DNA from: a virus
Strand: one strand, 5' to 3'
Length of the DNA stretch: 31,335 nucleotides
Virus record (IMG/VR): IMGVR_UViG_3300036772_000568
Coordinates: 1-31,335 of that record
Both the position numbers and the translations under genes were made by a program. This document shows, piece after piece, positions 29,915 through 31,335 of the stretch. The notes below the pieces were generated by a model. It saw only the letters and a list, made by a program, of their open reading frames with translations, was not told the origin of the DNA and ran no database searches. The number at the start of each line of letters is the position of its first letter. The first letter of the stretch is position 1.

Positions 29915-31048
29915 ATGAGTATTTCAGCAATAGGTAACAGTGTTTCTGATGCGGTTACGGGCGTAAACAACACGTTTACTGATGCGTGTAAAAGCCCGTC
30001 ATTCAGTATCAAGATAGGCGACAAGGTATTAAAAGAACTGGCTGATCGGGTTCTTTCGTTAAGCCTTACGGATAACCGAGGTTTTGAAGCGGATCAGCTT
30101 ACTCTAGAACTGGACGACAGCGCCGGTGATGTTGCATTGCCTGGACGAGGGGTGGCGTTGTCTTTGTGGTTGGGTTGGTTAGGGGAAGCGTTGATTTTTA
30201 AAGGCGTGTACACCGTTGATGAAGTGGCGCATAGCGGGCCACCTGACCGCATAACCGTTACAGCCCGTAGCGCAGATTTCCGCGAAGAGTTTAACGTTAA
30301 GCGGGAAGTGTCCTGGCATGATGTGACCGTTGAACGTGTTGTGTCTGCTATTGCTAACCGATACGGATTAAAAGCGCAAATCAGCGATATGTTGATGAAT
30401 ATCGGCATAGACCACGCCGACCAAACACAGGAAAGTGATATGTCATTTTTGACCAGAATGGCGGAAATGTTGGGGGCAATCGCCACGGTTAAAAATGGTT
30501 CTTTGTTGTTTATCGTGCCGGGTGGTGGTTTCACAGCATCAGGTAAGCCAATCCCGTCGATTGAAATCACGCGTAGTAGCGGTGATCGGCACCGTTTCAG
30601 AATTGCCGATCGTGATTCTTATACTGGCGTGCGGGCGTATTGGTTGGATCTTAATTTTGGCAAAAAGAAAAAGGTTAGCGTAAAGCGCAGGGCATCAACG
30701 AAAAAAGCCGACAAGAGCAGCAGCCGAGAAGGTGATTATATTGAAGGTGCTGATGGCAATGTTTTCATCATGCGTAAGACATTTCAGAATGAAGATGCTG
30801 CCAGGCGTGCGGCGGCTGCAAAGTGGCAGCAGTTGCAACGCGGTGCGGCTGAGTTTTCGATCACCCTGACGCGGGGCCGCGCTGACTTGTACCCAGAAAT
30901 GCATGCAACGGTGACGGGCTTTAAACCTGATATTGACGCGCAAGACTGGATAATCAGCAAGGTAGAACATGATGTTGATGGCAATGGATTTACTACACAG
31001 CTTAACTTTGAAGCAAAAATTTCTGACTGGATCGCAGAAACTGAATAG
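29915..31048 (+). CDS. D: Baseplate hub / tail protein gpD
   Basis: T4 gp27-like hub that joins the tube to the spike. It has 377 residues (P2 D is 387). I chose ATG 29915, with a very strong AGGAGGGGG upstream; the longer open frame (29801) runs through the Ogr box. Seen: FSIKIGDKVLKELADRVLSLSLTDNRGFEADQLTLELDD, the central VSAIANRYGLKA segment, and a C-terminal FEAKISDWI end, with a basic region (KKKKVSVKRR) near 220. In P2 D follows U on the same strand; here it is alone between FI and ogr, on the opposite strand from FI-U. Confidence 0.95.
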   Translation: MSISAIGNSVSDAVTGVNNTFTDACKSPSFSIKIGDKVLKELADRVLSLSLTDNRGFEADQLTLELDDSAGDVALPGRGVALSLWLGWLGEALIFKGVYTVDEVAHSGPPDRITVTARSADFREEFNVKREVSWHDVTVERVVSAIANRYGLKAQISDMLMNIGIDHADQTQESDMSFLTRMAEMLGAIATVKNGSLLFIVPGGGFTASGKPIPSIEITRSSGDRHRFRIADRDSYTGVRAYWLDLNFGKKKKVSVKRRASTKKADKSSSREGDYIEGADGNVFIMRKTFQNEDAARRAAAAKWQQLQRGAAEFSITLTRGRADLYPEMHATVTGFKPDIDAQDWIISKVEHDVDGNGFTTQLNFEAKISDWIAETE

Positions 31049-31086
31049 AATGATGGCGAGTTCAACTCCCGTGGGGAGTCATCATT

Positions 31087-31335
31087 ATGTTCAAATGTCC
31101 ACATTGCGGCGCTACGGCTCGTACTCGTACCAGTAAACCACTCAGTGAAGTCACCATCAGACAGTATCACCAATGTCAGAATATGGAATGCGGTCTGTCA
31201 TTCACCACGCTTAACAGCGTTGAAAAGATAGTCACCCGGCGTGAGAGAAGGGAAAAGCTAGACCCCGGATTTATACCGACGGGTGTTTTTCCTGCGTCAC
31301 ATTATGGGCGAGATCAATTAAGCCTATTGCTATAA
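31087..31335 (+). CDS. ogr: Late gene activator Ogr
   Basis: Zinc-finger transcription factor that binds TGT-N12-ACA near -55 and recruits host RNA polymerase through its alpha subunit to the late promoters. The 82-residue product (P2 Ogr is 72) has the invariant Cys4, Cys7, Cys30 and Cys35 of the Ogr/Delta family and the RYHQCQN-like segment (here RQYHQCQNMEC). Its targets are the boxes at 13532 and 29837, and possibly 23181. It lies 38 bases after D and ends on the last base of the window, where attP/attR is expected just outside. Confidence 0.97.
   Translation: MFKCPHCGATARTRTSKPLSEVTIRQYHQCQNMECGLSFTTLNSVEKIVTRRERREKLDPGFIPTGVFPASHYGRDQLSLLL

Noticed and set aside
1-31335. attL/attR direct repeats at the window ends
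   Set aside because: The window begins and ends on the stop codons of int and ogr; no repeat is shared between the two ends, so the att cores must be outside.
1-31335. tRNA genes or insertion sequences
   Set aside because: No cloverleaf-like segment, transposase frame or terminal inverted repeats were seen.

Overview
The window is a complete P2-type temperate myovirus genome in prophage order, from the integrase stop codon (base 1) to the stop codon of the late activator ogr (base 31335). P2 integrates between ogr and int, so a linear int-to-ogr order means an integrated prophage (or a genome cut at attP). The flanking att sites and host DNA are outside the window. The head, tail, lysis and control genes closely follow the enterobacterial P2/186 families, so the host is probably a member of the Enterobacterales; I cannot name the genus.

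Layout. (1) 1-1600, lysogeny switch: int and the 99-residue repressor C leftward, a Cox-like regulator rightward, with the operator/promoter region between C and cox. (2) 1515-7326, early operon: small hypothetical proteins (one membrane protein, one resembling Fil/DUF2724), a DEDD exonuclease, a Dam methylase, an ASCH-like (DUF3850) protein with a zinc ribbon, and the rolling-circle initiator gpA. No P2 B-like helicase loader was recognised. (3) 7420-10305: one strongly AT-rich gene for a 961-residue membrane protein of no family I recognise. It sits exactly where P2 carries its accessory phage-exclusion genes tin and old, and is the best candidate for a new biological system. (4) 10306-10683: non-coding, with phased TGCACA repeats and a 19-base candidate cos site. 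(5) 10684-13466: portal Q and terminase P, leftward. (6) 13623-23746: scaffold, capsid, small terminase, head completion, tail X, holin, a SAR endolysin, embedded spanins, tail completion, baseplate, tail fibre and fibre chaperone, rightward. (7) 23846-29761: U, T, E/E', FII and FI, all leftward. (8) 29915-31335: D and ogr, rightward.

The FI-to-U tail block is inverted relative to P2, in which FI-FII-E-T-U-D form one rightward operon. The consequences can be seen: the G and U operons end tail-to-tail with one intrinsic terminator each, and FI and D diverge from one palindromic Ogr box. That box shares a 16-base core with the box between the divergent P and O genes, so at least two single Ogr sites look bidirectional.

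How the genes work together: C and Cox decide between lysogeny and lysis; gpA nicks and starts rolling-circle replication; Ogr then activates the late promoters; P and M cut at cos and fill heads through portal Q; L, X, R, S, V, W, J, I, H, G, FI, FII, E/E', T, U and D build the contractile tail; holin, disulfide-caged endolysin and spanins lyse the cell. The 961-residue gene is probably expressed in the lysogen, but that is inference from its position and composition.
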